Shown: positions 45,536 to 56,100, counted from the stretch's first letter. The stretch: 64,000 nt of DNA from JBBDJB01 sp040880125 (GCA_040880125.1 JBBDJB010000035.1:1-64000), one strand, 5' to 3'. The notes: generated by a model from the letters alone, not told the origin. Made by a program: numbers and translations.

Positions 45536-46657
45536 ATGAATCGCCTTGGAATCGGGCTGCTCGTCCTGCCGCTGCTGGTCCTGCCGCTGCTGGCCGGATG
45601 CCGTGGCGGCGTGGAGACCGACGTGCTGGAGCACGAGGTGCGGATGTACGAGGATCGGCTCTACGCGATGCAAGACAAGCTCGCTACGTATGAGAATATG
45701 CTCGAGTCGTGCCGGCGGGAGAACCAGGCGCTGAAGCGCGAGTTGGACCTCGACGACGCGGCGGCCTCGCCTTCCCTCGACCGGGCCGGGCCGGGTCGCC
45801 TGCCGCCCGACGACGATGTGCCGCAATTCGAACCGCTGGAGATCGAGCCGGGCATCCCCGCCGAACCGGACCTGGAACTGCCGGACTTCGACGCCCCGGC
45901 GGCTGAAGAAGGAGCCTCGTACGAAGCGCTTCGCTTGGAGGGGCCTACGCAGCACGGCGAAGCCGCCGCGGATTATCACGTTGCCGAGGGCACGGTCTCG
46001 GAGCTCATCTTCAACAAGCTGCTTACCGGAGGGCTGAACACCGACGGCCATGACGGCGACGAAGGCGTGATGGCGGTGGTTCAGCCGCGCTCCGTCGACG
46101 GCGCTCCGGTGATGCCGCTGGGCGACTTCTCGTTGATGATCATGCGTCCCGCGCCGCCCGGCCCGCCGGTGCGGATCGCCCGCTGGGACTTCTCCAATGA
46201 AGAAGCCCGCCTGGCCTGGCGTCGCTCGCTGTTGGGCGAGGGGATGCACTTTTCGCTTCCCTGGCCTGCGGAAGCTCCGCCCGGCGGCGAATACGAGCTT
46301 TGGGCGCGGCTGATTGCACCCACTGGTCATAAGCATTTGGCCAACACGACGATCCGCGTCGAGCCGCCTACAGGACCGGCTGCCGGCGTCGCCGCCGGTC
46401 GGCATCATCGCGACGGGTTCACACCGCGCAGTGCCTCCGATCGGACGCTTCCCCGCGGCTGGAACGCCCGGCCTGTGGCCGAGGCGGCGCCTGATGAAGC
46501 GCGGCCGAGCGTGGCGGCGCAACGTCAGCCACAACAGCAAAGCCGTGACCGAGCACCGGATCGAACCATCGCGCCCTCAACGAACGAGCCATCCGAGCAG
46601 CGCGGCGGCGATCACACGCAAACGGCCGGCCGCCCCAATTGGCAGCCCTACCGATGA
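45536..46657 (+). CDS. lipoprotein with N-terminal coiled coil, function unknown
   Basis: A 373-residue protein with a signal and good lipobox (LLVLPLLAGC, Cys near residue 22), then a coiled coil (about 32-75, EHEVRMYEDRLYAMQDKL in part). A linker rich in Pro and acidic residues leads to a beta-rich domain (about 130-285) and a disordered, Arg/Gln/Pro-rich tail. No named family is recognised. GAGG precedes the ATG. It is convergent with gamma-glutamyltransferase, 27 nt apart. Confidence 0.75.
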   Translation: MNRLGIGLLVLPLLVLPLLAGCRGGVETDVLEHEVRMYEDRLYAMQDKLATYENMLESCRRENQALKRELDLDDAAASPSLDRAGPGRLPPDDDVPQFEPLEIEPGIPAEPDLELPDFDAPAAEEGASYEALRLEGPTQHGEAAADYHVAEGTVSELIFNKLLTGGLNTDGHDGDEGVMAVVQPRSVDGAPVMPLGDFSLMIMRPAPPGPPVRIARWDFSNEEARLAWRRSLLGEGMHFSLPWPAEAPPGGEYELWARLIAPTGHKHLANTTIRVEPPTGPAAGVAAGRHHRDGFTPRSASDRTLPRGWNARPVAEAAPDEARPSVAAQRQPQQQSRDRAPDRTIAPSTNEPSEQRGGDHTQTAGRPNWQPYR

Positions 46658-46684
46658 GCACGCAGGGCGCCGTCCGACGAGATG

Positions 46685-48460
46685 TCAATATCCCATCGCG
46701 CTTCCGTCTTTGCGGGGGTCGCTGCCGCCGTGCAAAGTGCCGTGCTGCCAGTCGATCCAGATGCCCTGATAGCCGCCGAACTGGCCGTCGTTTGCGCGTT
46801 TGACCGCGTGACCGAGTGCGGTGAGCCGGGCAATCGATTCGTCGCTGATGCCGGATTCGACCGCCACCTCGCCGCCGCCTTCCTGCATCGGTTGCCCGGT
46901 GGGCGTGGCACTGCCGAAGTGGCGCACCCGGGCGGCGTCGCCGGCCTGCTGTACGTTCATGCCAAAGTCGATCATGTTGATCAGCACTTGTACGTGACCC
47001 TGGGGCTGCATGTCGCCGCCCATCACGCCATAGCAGAACTGCGGCTTGCCCTCCTTGGTGACCATGGCGGGAATGATGGTGTGGAAGGGACGCTTGTGCG
47101 GCTCGAGCCGATTGAGGTGCTCCTCGTCCAGGGCAAACAGCGCGCCCCGGTTCTGGATCGGAAAGCCGACATCGCCCGGCACCACCTGCGAGCCGAAGCC
47201 GTAGTACAGGCTTTGAATCAACGAGCAGCAGTTTCGGTCCTTATCAACCACCGTTAGATAGACCGTGTCGCCGTGCTGAAGCTTCGGGTCGCCGGCCGGC
47301 ACGTCGGTAGCGGCGCGCTCAAGGTCGATCAGCTCGCGGCGGCGCGAGGCGTAGGTTTTGGAGATCAACTCGGCGACAGGCAGTTCGCCGAAGGCCGGGT
47401 CGGCGTAGTATTTGGCGCGATCGGCGAAGGCGAGCTTCTTGGCCTCCACGAACAGGTGTACGTACTCGGGCGATCCGTAGCCCATGCTTGCGACGTCGTA
47501 CGGTTCCATCAGGTTCAGTATCTGCAGGGCCGCGATGCCCTGGCCGTTGGGCGGCAATTCCCACAGATCGTAGCCACGGTAGTTGGTGGAGACGGGAGTC
47601 ACCCACTGGCTCTCGTGATCGGCGAAGTCCTTCATCGAGAAGTAGCCGCCGCTGGCCTTGCTGAACTCGACGATGGTGCGGGCGAGACGGCCTTTGTAAA
47701 AGGCGTCGGCTCCGCCCTGGGCGATGGCCTTGTAGCTGGCGGCGAGGTTGGGGTTCTTAAAGATCTCGCCCTCGCGCGGGGCGCGGCCTTCGGGGTAGTA
47801 CGTGGCGGCGGAGTCGGGCCACTTCTTCATCGACTCGGCGGATCCTTCCCATAGGGCGGCAATGATCTGCGTGACGGGAAAGCCCTCCTCGGCATGCATG
47901 ATGGCCGGACTGAGCGACTCGCCCAGCGACATCTTGCCGAACCGCCGGCTGAGGTCATCCCAGCCGCGCACGCAGCCAGGCACCGACCACGAGAGCGGAC
48001 CGTCGATGGGAATCTCCTTCAGGTCCTTCTCCTTGAAGACGTCGCGGTTCAGATCGTACGGACTGCGGCCGCTGGCGTTCAGCCCGTAAAGCTGCTGCGA
48101 CTCGGCGTCCCAATAGATGACGAACAGGTCGCCACCGATGCCGCAGCTCATCGGCTCGACCACGCCCAGCACCGCGTTGGCGGCGATGGCCGCGTCGACC
48201 GCGTTGCCGCCACGGCGGAGGATGTCGAGCCCCGCTTGCGACGCCAGCGGATGGCTGGTGGAGACGATGCCGTGCCGGGCGACGGTCGGCGAGCGGCTCT
48301 GCTGCGGATCGCCGGCGGGCCGGTCGTAGCCGGAAGCCTGCAGCGGCTGTGAATCTTCGGATTCTTCTTGGGCGCGCGTGGACTGGATCCCAACGATGGC
48401 GACCCCGATCAGCGCCAGCATCGACAGTCTAATAGGGAGGCTTTTCGGAATGCGTGTCAT
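46685..48460 (-). CDS. ggt: gamma-glutamyltransferase
   Basis: A 591-residue Ntn hydrolase that cleaves gamma-glutamyl bonds such as in glutathione and transfers or hydrolyses the glutamyl group in the periplasm. A signal peptide (about 1-30) is followed by the large-subunit motif ARHGIVSTSHPLASQAG and GGNAVDAAIAAN. The autocatalytic nucleophile Thr is the one in LQHGDTVYLTVVD, where the chain is cut into two subunits. The small-subunit motifs GFPIQNRG and YGVMGGDMQPQGH are present. The ATG at 48460 is preferred over upstream in-frame codons. Confidence 0.92.
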   Translation of the reverse strand: MTRIPKSLPIRLSMLALIGVAIVGIQSTRAQEESEDSQPLQASGYDRPAGDPQQSRSPTVARHGIVSTSHPLASQAGLDILRRGGNAVDAAIAANAVLGVVEPMSCGIGGDLFVIYWDAESQQLYGLNASGRSPYDLNRDVFKEKDLKEIPIDGPLSWSVPGCVRGWDDLSRRFGKMSLGESLSPAIMHAEEGFPVTQIIAALWEGSAESMKKWPDSAATYYPEGRAPREGEIFKNPNLAASYKAIAQGGADAFYKGRLARTIVEFSKASGGYFSMKDFADHESQWVTPVSTNYRGYDLWELPPNGQGIAALQILNLMEPYDVASMGYGSPEYVHLFVEAKKLAFADRAKYYADPAFGELPVAELISKTYASRRRELIDLERAATDVPAGDPKLQHGDTVYLTVVDKDRNCCSLIQSLYYGFGSQVVPGDVGFPIQNRGALFALDEEHLNRLEPHKRPFHTIIPAMVTKEGKPQFCYGVMGGDMQPQGHVQVLINMIDFGMNVQQAGDAARVRHFGSATPTGQPMQEGGGEVAVESGISDESIARLTALGHAVKRANDGQFGGYQGIWIDWQHGTLHGGSDPRKDGSAMGY

Positions 48461-48762
48461 GGAGGTCGACTCCGCTTGTGTTGAGGAGATGCGCGGTGAA
48501 GTTGCGGCCTTGTCCAGAATATCCAGCCGGAGCGGCAAACTCAAATCGCGGAATCGTCGAAACGGACTCGCGGCCATGCGGCCAATCCGCACGGCGCTGA
48601 TGGGCTGAGCTCTCACGAGTCCAGCTACAGGGCCTTCCAAATTCGGCTACCCGAGCGTGGTGCGATCGCCCGTTCGAATTGCACCGGGTGATGTGGTAGA
48701 CTCGCGCCAATCGAGGCAATGGACAAACCTACCACGTACGGCGGTTTAAAAAGGCAGAGCGC
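48461..48762. other. divergent intergenic region with module E
   Basis: This region between ggt and the small gene at 48763 holds one module E hairpin (48604-48628, GTGA loop on the minus strand) and otherwise no recognisable structure. Promoters for both neighbours should be here. Confidence 0.5.
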
Positions 48763-49014
48763 ATGAGCGACGAGTCAAAACCATCGGCCATTAGTCAAAT
48801 CACGGTCAACCAGCGGGTGGCCGACATGCTGGCGGCGAACTTTGATGAGCCGCGATTCGATTCAGTGACCGTATTCAACACCGGCGGCGGCAAGGTCGCC
48901 GCGATCCTGCTGGGCGACCGCCGGGAGGACGTCGAGTCACTGCACGCGTACTTGCAAGGTTACGGGGAGAGCACGCCGCCGGGCGAGCGATCGGGCGAAA
49001 TGCCTGAGGAATGA
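48763..49014 (+). CDS. small conserved-looking protein, function unknown
   Basis: An 83-residue soluble, acidic protein (for example QRVADMLAANFDEPRFDSVTV in part, and GGGKVAAILLGDRREDVESLH). It has no signal or membrane helix and no motif I can name. AAGG stands before the ATG. It is 102 bases upstream of the sugar operon on the same strand and may be its first gene or independent. Confidence 0.55.
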   Translation: MSDESKPSAISQITVNQRVADMLAANFDEPRFDSVTVFNTGGGKVAAILLGDRREDVESLHAYLQGYGESTPPGERSGEMPEE

Positions 49015-49116
49015 TCAGCAGTCGCCGGGCATTTTACCGGCTGGGCCGTTCGAGTATGATCGGCGGCACCCGAGGCGCAGCGATCCATTCAATCAACTCT
49101 CCAACGGACGGCGACT

Positions 49117-49824
49117 GTGAAACCGATCGTTCAAATCTCGCTCGACCTGACGACTATCGACGAGGCTATCGAAACGGCCGAGCTGGCGATGCGGGCGGGT
49201 GTCGACTGGCTGGAAGCCGGCACGCCGCTGATTCTGGCCGAAGGCTTGCGGGGCGTGCGGGCGCTGCGCGAGCGGTTTCCCGAGGTGCCGATCGTCGCCG
49301 ATCTGAAGACGATGGACGGCGGCTACCTGGAGGCCGAAATGATGGCTAAGGCCGGCGCTACGCACGTGGTGGTCATGGCCCGGGCGCACGAGGAGACGAT
49401 CCGCTGCGTGGTCAAGGCCGGCAGCGACTACGGCGTGGGCGTGATGGGGGACAATCTCGGCTCGCCCGACATGATCGAGGCCGCGCGGATGCTCGAACAG
49501 TTAGGGTGTGACTACGTAATTCATCACATCGGGTACGACGAACGGCGCGGCATCGCCGCACGCGGCGAGCGGGCGCCCAATCCACTGGATCAACTGCGCG
49601 AGGTGGTCGGCGCGGTGCGCGTGCCGGTGCAGGCGGTGGGCGGCCTGAGCCTGGAACAAGCGGTGCAGACGCCGCAGTACGGAGCACCGCTGGTGGTGCT
49701 GGGGGCGCCGCTGGTGATCGACGCCGATCAGTTCAAGACGGCCGACGGCGATCTGGAGGCCTCGTTGCGGCGGATTTGCCAGGCGGTGCACGCCCAGGGC
49801 GACGTGCCGGTGGGAGAGCGATGA
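49117..49824 (+). CDS. OMP-decarboxylase-superfamily enzyme (hexulose-6-phosphate synthase type)
   Basis: A 235-residue TIM barrel of the HUMPS/orotidine decarboxylase superfamily. The diagnostic DxKxxD motif is D62, K64 and D67 (ADLKTMDGG), which fits 3-hexulose-6-phosphate synthase and 3-keto-gulonate-6-phosphate decarboxylase rather than true orotidine decarboxylase. The usual partner isomerase of the hexulose route is not next to it. A GTG start is used. The stop overlaps the next gene (ATGA). The genes that follow suggest sugar or sugar-acid degradation. Confidence 0.8.
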   Translation: MKPIVQISLDLTTIDEAIETAELAMRAGVDWLEAGTPLILAEGLRGVRALRERFPEVPIVADLKTMDGGYLEAEMMAKAGATHVVVMARAHEETIRCVVKAGSDYGVGVMGDNLGSPDMIEAARMLEQLGCDYVIHHIGYDERRGIAARGERAPNPLDQLREVVGAVRVPVQAVGGLSLEQAVQTPQYGAPLVVLGAPLVIDADQFKTADGDLEASLRRICQAVHAQGDVPVGER

Positions 49825-50852
49825 TGGGCGAGCCGGCGGTTGTCAACTACGCGCGGGAGAAGCATTGCGTCGAACTGCGGGAGATTCCGCGTCCGGAGAT
49901 CGGCCCGAGCGACGTGCTGCTGGAAGTGGCGGCCGTTGGTGTGTGCGGCAGCGACCTGCACCAATGGACGGCCGATCACAGTTGGCCGGTGAACTACCCG
50001 GTGGTGCTGGGGCATGAGTTCGCCGGCGTGGTGCACGAAGTCGGAACCGATGCTACGGCGTGGCGGGAAGGCGACCGGGCGGTGAGCGAAACGGCGGCGG
50101 TGATCGATCCGAACAACCCGATGTCTCGCCAGGGGCGGTACAATCTCGACCCGACGCGATTGGGCTTCGGCTACGGTGTGAACGGCGCAATGACAAAGTT
50201 TGTGCGCGTGCCGGCCCGCTGTCTGCACCGCGTGCCCGACGCGCTGCCGCTGGAGAAGGCCGCGCTGTGCGAGCCGTGCTGTGTGGCTTACAACGCGGTG
50301 GTGGAGAACTCGCGCGTACGGCCGGGCGATCGCGTGGTGGTGCTGGGGCCGGGGCCGATCGGATTGCTTTGTGCCGCCATGGCGCGGCTGCAAGGCGCCG
50401 AGGTTGCCGTGGTCGGTTTGCCGCGAGACGCGGCGCGCCTGGCCATCGCCCAGCAGTACGGCTGCGCGGCGGTCGACGGCGATATTCGGCCCTGGGCACT
50501 CGCGGGCGACGGGCTGGGGGTCGACGGCGTCATCGACGCAGCGGGGGTTTCGGCCACCCTGGCGATTGCCATGGAGATCGTGCGGCCAGCGGGCTGGATC
50601 ACGAAGGTCGGCTGGGGACGTGATCCGGTGGGCGTCTCGCTCGATCCGCTCGTGCAGAAGAACGTGACGCTGCAGGGGAGCTTCAGCCACTTCTGGCCGG
50701 TGTGGGAGAAAGTGATCGCACTTTTGGCCAGCGGGCGGCTGGACGTCGGGCCGGTGACCGGGGGACTGTGGCCGCTCGACCAGTGGCACGAGGCCTTCGA
50801 GACGATGCACTCCGGCCGGATCGCCAAGGCGGTGTTGCAGCCGGGCGGATAG
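49821..50852 (+). CDS. zinc-type alcohol/polyol dehydrogenase
   Basis: A 343-residue medium-chain dehydrogenase of the sorbitol/threonine dehydrogenase type. Catalytic zinc ligands are C42 (GVCGSDLH) and H65 with E66 (GHEFAG); the NAD-binding motif GPGPIGLL follows. The loop that normally binds a structural zinc with four Cys (about 90-115) has none here. GGGAG precedes the ATG, which overlaps the upstream stop. It likely oxidises a sugar or sugar acid made or used by its operon partners. Confidence 0.87.
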   Translation: MMGEPAVVNYAREKHCVELREIPRPEIGPSDVLLEVAAVGVCGSDLHQWTADHSWPVNYPVVLGHEFAGVVHEVGTDATAWREGDRAVSETAAVIDPNNPMSRQGRYNLDPTRLGFGYGVNGAMTKFVRVPARCLHRVPDALPLEKAALCEPCCVAYNAVVENSRVRPGDRVVVLGPGPIGLLCAAMARLQGAEVAVVGLPRDAARLAIAQQYGCAAVDGDIRPWALAGDGLGVDGVIDAAGVSATLAIAMEIVRPAGWITKVGWGRDPVGVSLDPLVQKNVTLQGSFSHFWPVWEKVIALLASGRLDVGPVTGGLWPLDQWHEAFETMHSGRIAKAVLQPGG

Positions 50853-50869
50853 CTGTAGCTGCCTGTCCC

Positions 50870-50967
50870 CTTTTTTCGACGCCGGGTTTGGATGCTGGGA
50901 AATGAGACAGGCATCTTCTTATCGCCAACGCCACTGAAAGGGGTTTTCCCCAACATTTAGCGATAAG
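50870..50967. repeat. hairpin-rich spacer between the dehydrogenase genes
   Basis: The 173-base gap has arms TGCCTGTC (from 50870) and GACAGGCA (to 50912), then CTTATCGC (50919-50926) with complement GCGATAAG (50960-50967), the latter enclosing a GGGGTTTTCCCC hairpin. Words like GTCCCATTT recall the inverted repeat in the opp operon. It may be remains of the same kind of element. Confidence 0.45.
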
Positions 50968-51025
50968 CAGCCAGTCCCATTTCCCGCGACCGTACTTTTC
51001 GACCCAGCAACAGGAGAACCCTTCG

Positions 51026-51802
51026 GTGCGACTCTCGGAAAAGGTGGTGATCGTCACCGGAAGTACGACGGGTATCGGCGAAGCGATTGCGCGCCGGGCG
51101 GTGGCCGAGGGGGCGAAGGTGCTCGTGCACGGGCGGAATCGCGAGCGCGGTGAGCAGGTGGTCGCCAGCTTGGGTGACGCGGCCGCGCTGTGTGTCGACG
51201 ACTTGGCCGATCCGGAAGCGTCGCTGCGGATCATCGAAGCGGCACTGGAGGCCTTTGGGCGGCTGGACGTCATAGTCAACAACGCGGCGAGCGTTGCCCG
51301 CAGCAATCTGGATTCGACCGACGCGGCGTTTTTCGACAAGATGATGGCGATCAACGTCCGCGCGCCGATGTTGCTGGTGCGGGCAGCGCTGCCGGAGCTG
51401 AAGCGCTCGCGGGGCTGCGTGCTGAATATCGGCTCGATCAACGCCTATTGCGGCGAGCGCAACCTGCTGGCGTACAGCATCTCCAAGGGCGGGCTGATGA
51501 CGATGTCGCGCAACCTGGCCGATGCGCTCGGCCCGGCGCAGGTGCGGGTGAATCACTTCAATGTCGGCTGGGTACTGTCGGCGAACGAATACAAAGTGAA
51601 GATCGACGACGGGCTGCCGGAGAACTGGCCCGAGCAGATCCCGCCGCACCTGGCTCCGGCCGGACGGTTGATCCAGCCGGAGGAGATCGCCGCCGCGGCG
51701 GTCTATTGGATGAGCGACGAAAGCTGGCCGATCAGCGGCAGCGTCATCGAGTTGGAGCAGTACCCGATCGTGGGTCGCAATCCGACGAAGGAAGGCGAGT
51801 GA
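51026..51802 (+). CDS. short-chain dehydrogenase/reductase
   Basis: A 258-residue classical SDR. The cofactor motif is TGSTTGIGEA, then NNAASVA, Ser in LNIGSIN, and the YxxxK pair in AYSISKGG. AGGAGA precedes a GTG start. The stop overlaps the next ATG by one base (TGATG). The likely substrate is a sugar or polyol, from context only. Confidence 0.87.
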   Translation: MRLSEKVVIVTGSTTGIGEAIARRAVAEGAKVLVHGRNRERGEQVVASLGDAAALCVDDLADPEASLRIIEAALEAFGRLDVIVNNAASVARSNLDSTDAAFFDKMMAINVRAPMLLVRAALPELKRSRGCVLNIGSINAYCGERNLLAYSISKGGLMTMSRNLADALGPAQVRVNHFNVGWVLSANEYKVKIDDGLPENWPEQIPPHLAPAGRLIQPEEIAAAAVYWMSDESWPISGSVIELEQYPIVGRNPTKEGE

Positions 51803-52695
51803 TGCCCCGACTGGCGGCGTTCCCCAAGGCGTATTTGGACGAGCTGTGCGTCACCGGCGCGATGTCGCTCGCTGCGTGGATCGACCTGGCCGCGACGCTG
51901 GAAGTGGATGGCCTGGAGCTGTACAGCGGCATGCTCGATCTGCGCGATCCGGCCGCCTGGGGCGACGTGCGCCAGCGAGCGAGCGACCGCGGCATGGCGC
52001 TGCCGATGCTGTGTTGCTCGCCGGACTTCACCCACCGGGACGCATCGTTCCGCCGCGAGCAGATCGAGCGGCAGTGCGCGTGGATCGACATGACCGCCGC
52101 GCTCGGGGGGCAGTATTGCCGCGTGCTCTCCGGTCAGAAGCGGCCCGAAGTATCGCGCGAAGACGGGCTGCGCTACGCGGCCGATTGTATTGGCGCCTGT
52201 CTTCCGCGCGCGGCGGATCGCGGCGTCGTCTTGATCCTGGAGAACCACTACAAGGACAACTACTGGCAGTATCCCGAATTCGCCCAGCGGATGGACCTGT
52301 TCTGCGAACTGGTCGACCGGATCGACTCACCGCACTTCGGCGTGAACTACGACCCTAGCAATACGTACCTCGCCGGAGAGGACCCGCTGGAACTGCTGCG
52401 CCGGGTGAAGCACCGCGTGGTGACGATGCACGCCAGCGACCGGTACCTGGCCGAGGGGACGATTGACGACCTGCGGCGCGAGGAGAATGTCGAGGGCTAT
52501 GCCTCTCGACTGCGGCATGGCGAGATCGGCAAAGGATTGAACGACTACGATGCAATTTTCGGCGAGCTGTCGGCGGCCGGCTTCGACGGCTGGATCAGCA
52601 TCGAGGACGGCGTCGACGGCATTGAGCAGTTGCGGCGCAGCGTGGCGTTCTTACGCGAGAAGATGGCGCGATACTGGCCGGCTGGCTCGGTATAG
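51802..52695 (+). CDS. xylose-isomerase-like TIM-barrel protein
   Basis: A 297-residue protein of the AP endonuclease 2/xylose isomerase-like family. Metal-site motifs are seen as ILENHYKDNYW (Glu), GVNYDPSN (Asp), VTMHASDR (His) and ISIEDGVDG (Glu). Such proteins epimerise or isomerise keto-sugars or inositol derivatives. It is the last gene of the four-gene coupled operon with the barrel enzyme, zinc dehydrogenase and SDR. Confidence 0.82.
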   Translation: MPRLAAFPKAYLDELCVTGAMSLAAWIDLAATLEVDGLELYSGMLDLRDPAAWGDVRQRASDRGMALPMLCCSPDFTHRDASFRREQIERQCAWIDMTAALGGQYCRVLSGQKRPEVSREDGLRYAADCIGACLPRAADRGVVLILENHYKDNYWQYPEFAQRMDLFCELVDRIDSPHFGVNYDPSNTYLAGEDPLELLRRVKHRVVTMHASDRYLAEGTIDDLRREENVEGYASRLRHGEIGKGLNDYDAIFGELSAAGFDGWISIEDGVDGIEQLRRSVAFLREKMARYWPAGSV

Positions 52696-53118
52696 CGGCG
52701 GCCCGGGCAGGACCGCTGCGGGCTGATGATGCCAGACGTTGCAAAAGTAGCGTGTTTCTTGGGGCGAAAACGCCAAATGTTTGACGCGGCCGCCGCGCGC
52801 AAGTTATCGTGGTGGCGCCGCTTGAGCGGTCCCAAGTGACTGGCTCAGCGACACTCGTGCTGCCCACCGACTTTGCCCACCGCTACATCACCTTCACTGT
52901 CCACCGCTACCAACGGCACACGCCAGTGAGCTGCGGCCGGTCGCGGTGCAGCGCTGCCGCGCCGAATAAGGTCACCGTCACTGCCGAAGTTTCATTAACA
53001 CCCGTGGTCGCGCCGCGCAACGAATGCGATTGGCCGATTCGAGCCGCGCGTCGGAAGTATGCCACACTTGGATGGATCGACCCTTCGGACGTTTCGTGGA
53101 AACCTTCAGGATTGAATC
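52696..53118. other. gene-less stretch before the cytochrome/WD40 gene
   Basis: Some 420 bases with no supported gene. A small hairpin GGCG-AAAA-CGCC is at 52763-52774, without a T-run. The promoter of the next gene should lie here. No dispersed modules are seen. Confidence 0.4.
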
Positions 53119-56100
53119 ATGAACCCGTGTGACTTCGCTCAGTTTGGCCGCCGGATTGTGTCATGGACTGTCGCCGCCTGGTTGGGGCTGTGCGCGACGG
53201 TGCAGGTCAACGGCCAGGACGAGTTCGATCCGATTCCGGTCGCCACGCTGGAGCGGACCGAGCCGGTCGACTTCGAGAAGGAGATATTGCCGCTTTTGCG
53301 GACGAACTGCCTGGCGTGTCACAGTTCGAGCAAGGCCGAAAGCGACCTGAGTCTGGAGACGCCCGAGACGATATTCAAGGGCGGAGGATTGGGACCGGCG
53401 GTCGTACCGGAGAAGAGCGACGAGAGCCTGATGTTGATGTTCGCGTCGCGGGCCGAAGAGCCGTTTATGCCGCCGGTCGGCAACGAGCAGGACATCCCGC
53501 CGCTCAGCTCCGAGCAGCTCGGGCTGATCAAGCTGTGGATCGACCAGGGTGCCAAGGGTCAGGTGAGCAATGCCAAGCCGGTCGACTGGCAGCCGCTGCC
53601 GGCGGTGTTCGACCCGATCCTGGCGACCGACATCACGCCTGAAGGGCGGTACGTCGCCTTTGGTCGAGGCAATCAGCTTTACGTGTACGGCGTGGCTAGC
53701 GGGGAGTTGCTCGCCCGGCTGACCGACACGGCGTTGGCCTCTTCGAACCTCTATGCCGAGTCGGGCGCGGCGCATCTGGACCTGGTGCAATCGGTGGCGT
53801 TTCATCCCGGGGGTGAACTGCTGGCCTCCGGCGGGTTTCGCAACATCAAGCTGTGGCGCAAGCAGCCGGCTGCGAAGGTGGCGGAGCTTGCCCGGGATGC
53901 GAACGTGACGGCGGTGGCAGCCAGCGCGGAACCGGGCGTGATCGCCGTCGGCGACGAGAGTGGCAAGGTGGCGATTGCCGACGCCAAGGGCCAGGTGCAA
54001 CACACGCTCTCGACTGGCGAGGCGGCGGTTGCGCAGCTCGCTCTAATCGACAAGGCAAAGACGCTTCTGGTGGCGACCAGCAATGGCGATTTGCAATCGT
54101 GGGACGCGACCACAGGAGAACAGATGGGGCGGCTGGCGACCGGCGTGGACACCGCCGCGCTGGCGGTGCTGGACGACGGCAAACTGCTGGCGACCGGCGG
54201 AGCCGACGGCACGATCCGGCTCTGGTTGGGCGAGTTGGTGGCAGCGGAGGCGAGCGAGTCGAACGGCGAAGCGGAAGTCGCCGCCGACCAGGCAAAGACA
54301 GAAGACGAGAATACAAACGGCGGCGCGTCCGAGGAGAGTGAATCGAAAGAGGATCCCGAGCGCGAAGCTGAAGTAAGCGAGCCAGCCTCGCCGCAGCCGG
54401 TGCGCGAGATCAAGGCGCACGACAAGCCGATCACCCGGCTCGTCGCACTGGCCGATGGGCAGCTTCTCTCGGCCAGCGAGGACGGGACGGCGCGGCAATG
54501 GGAAGCCAGTTCCGGAAAGCAGATTCGCGAGTTCAAGCATGAGGCGCCAGTTCGGGACGTCGCGGTTCAGGCAGGCGGAGAGCAGATCGCCACCGCCGGC
54601 GTGGACGGCAAAGTGAAGCTGTGGGAGACGGCCTCGGGCAAGATGCTCGCCGAGCAGCAGGGCGATTTCCAATTGCAGCAGCAAGTCGCCCGGGCGGAAC
54701 GGGCCGTGCTCGTGGCGACGGCACGCGTGGAGGACCGCAAGGCAGGACTGGAAGAGGTGAGAACCCGGCTCACGATGGAGAACGAGGCGCTGAAGACGGC
54801 GACAGACGCCGCCCCGACGGCAAAGACGGCGCTCGACGAGAAGCAGGCCGCCGTCGACAAGCTCGTCGAGGAAAAGGCGGCCGCCGACAAGGCCCTGGCC
54901 GACGCCCAATCGGCGCAAAAGACGGCGGCGGAAGCGAAGCCGAATGCCGAACAGGCTGCCCAGCAGGCGGCCGAGGTAGCCAAGCAGTCGCAGCAGGCGT
55001 TAACGGACTCCGAAAAGGTAGCCGCGGATAAGCCGGATGACGCTGCTTTGGCCGAAGCCGTCGACGCGGCGCGCAAGGAACTGGAGGCCAAGCAAGCGGA
55101 ACAGCAAAAGGCGGACGAAGCGCTTAAGGCGGCCGAGCAAGGCGTGCAAACGTCACAAGCGGGAGTTGAAGCGGCGAGCGGGCTTCAGCAGCAGGCGGAA
55201 AAGAATCTCGAAAAGCCGCGCGAGGAGCTTGCCCAGGCGACCGCAGCGCATGAAACGGCGCAACAGGCGATCGAGGCGGCTCAGGCGGCCGTAAAGCGTA
55301 CCGAAACGGCTTCCGAAGAAGCCACCACCGCAATGACCGCGGCGGAGGAGTATCTCGCCGAGCGGCAGAAGCGCAAGGACGAAGTCGACCAAGAGGCCAA
55401 CGCGGCCGGCGGTCCCCTCAGCGCGGTCGCCTTCTCACCGGATGGAAGCGTACTGGGCGTCGCCGCAAAGAGCGGAACCGTGCGGATGCTGACTACGACC
55501 AATGCCCGTGCGTTGGACCAAGTCACTGCCATGTCGGGCGAGCCGGGCGCCATGACGTTTACTCCGGACGGTCACCTCGTGACCACGTCGGGAAGCACCG
55601 CCGCGATCTGGAATGTCGAGCCGCGCTGGGAGCTGGAGCGCACCCTCGGTAGCGTGGACGACCCGGGCGTGCTGGTCGACCGGGTGTTGAGCCTCCAGTT
55701 CAGCCCCGACGGGCGGCTGTTGGCCAGCGGGGGCGGCGAACCGTCGCGCTCCGGCGAGGTGAAGATCTGGGACGTCGAGGGCGGCACGCTGGTCCGCGAG
55801 CTGGCCGACGCCCACAGCGATACGGTATTCGACGTGGCGTTCTCGCCCAGCGGCGAGTACCTGGCTTCGGCGGCGGCCGATCGCTTCATGAAGGTGTTCC
55901 GCGTCGAGGATGGACAGTTCGTGCGGGCGTACGAGGGGCACACGCACCACGTGCTGGGAGTCGCCTGGCAGGCCAACGAGCGATTGCTGGCCACCGCGGG
56001 CGCGGACAACGTCGTGAAGGTTTGGGACTTCCAGACCGGCGAGCAAAAGCGAACCATTGAGGGCTTTAGCCGCGAGGTCACGTCGACTGCGTTTGTCGGA

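Noticed and set aside
49117..49824. Orotidine 5'-phosphate decarboxylase (pyrF)
   Set aside because: The lone DLKTMD motif and the operon fit the hexulose-phosphate-synthase branch; the extra Lys/Asp pattern of true orotidine decarboxylase is not seen.
52809..53132. A 107-codon frame before the cytochrome/WD40 gene
   Set aside because: No ribosome site, no domain character, and it overlaps the start of the real gene in another frame.
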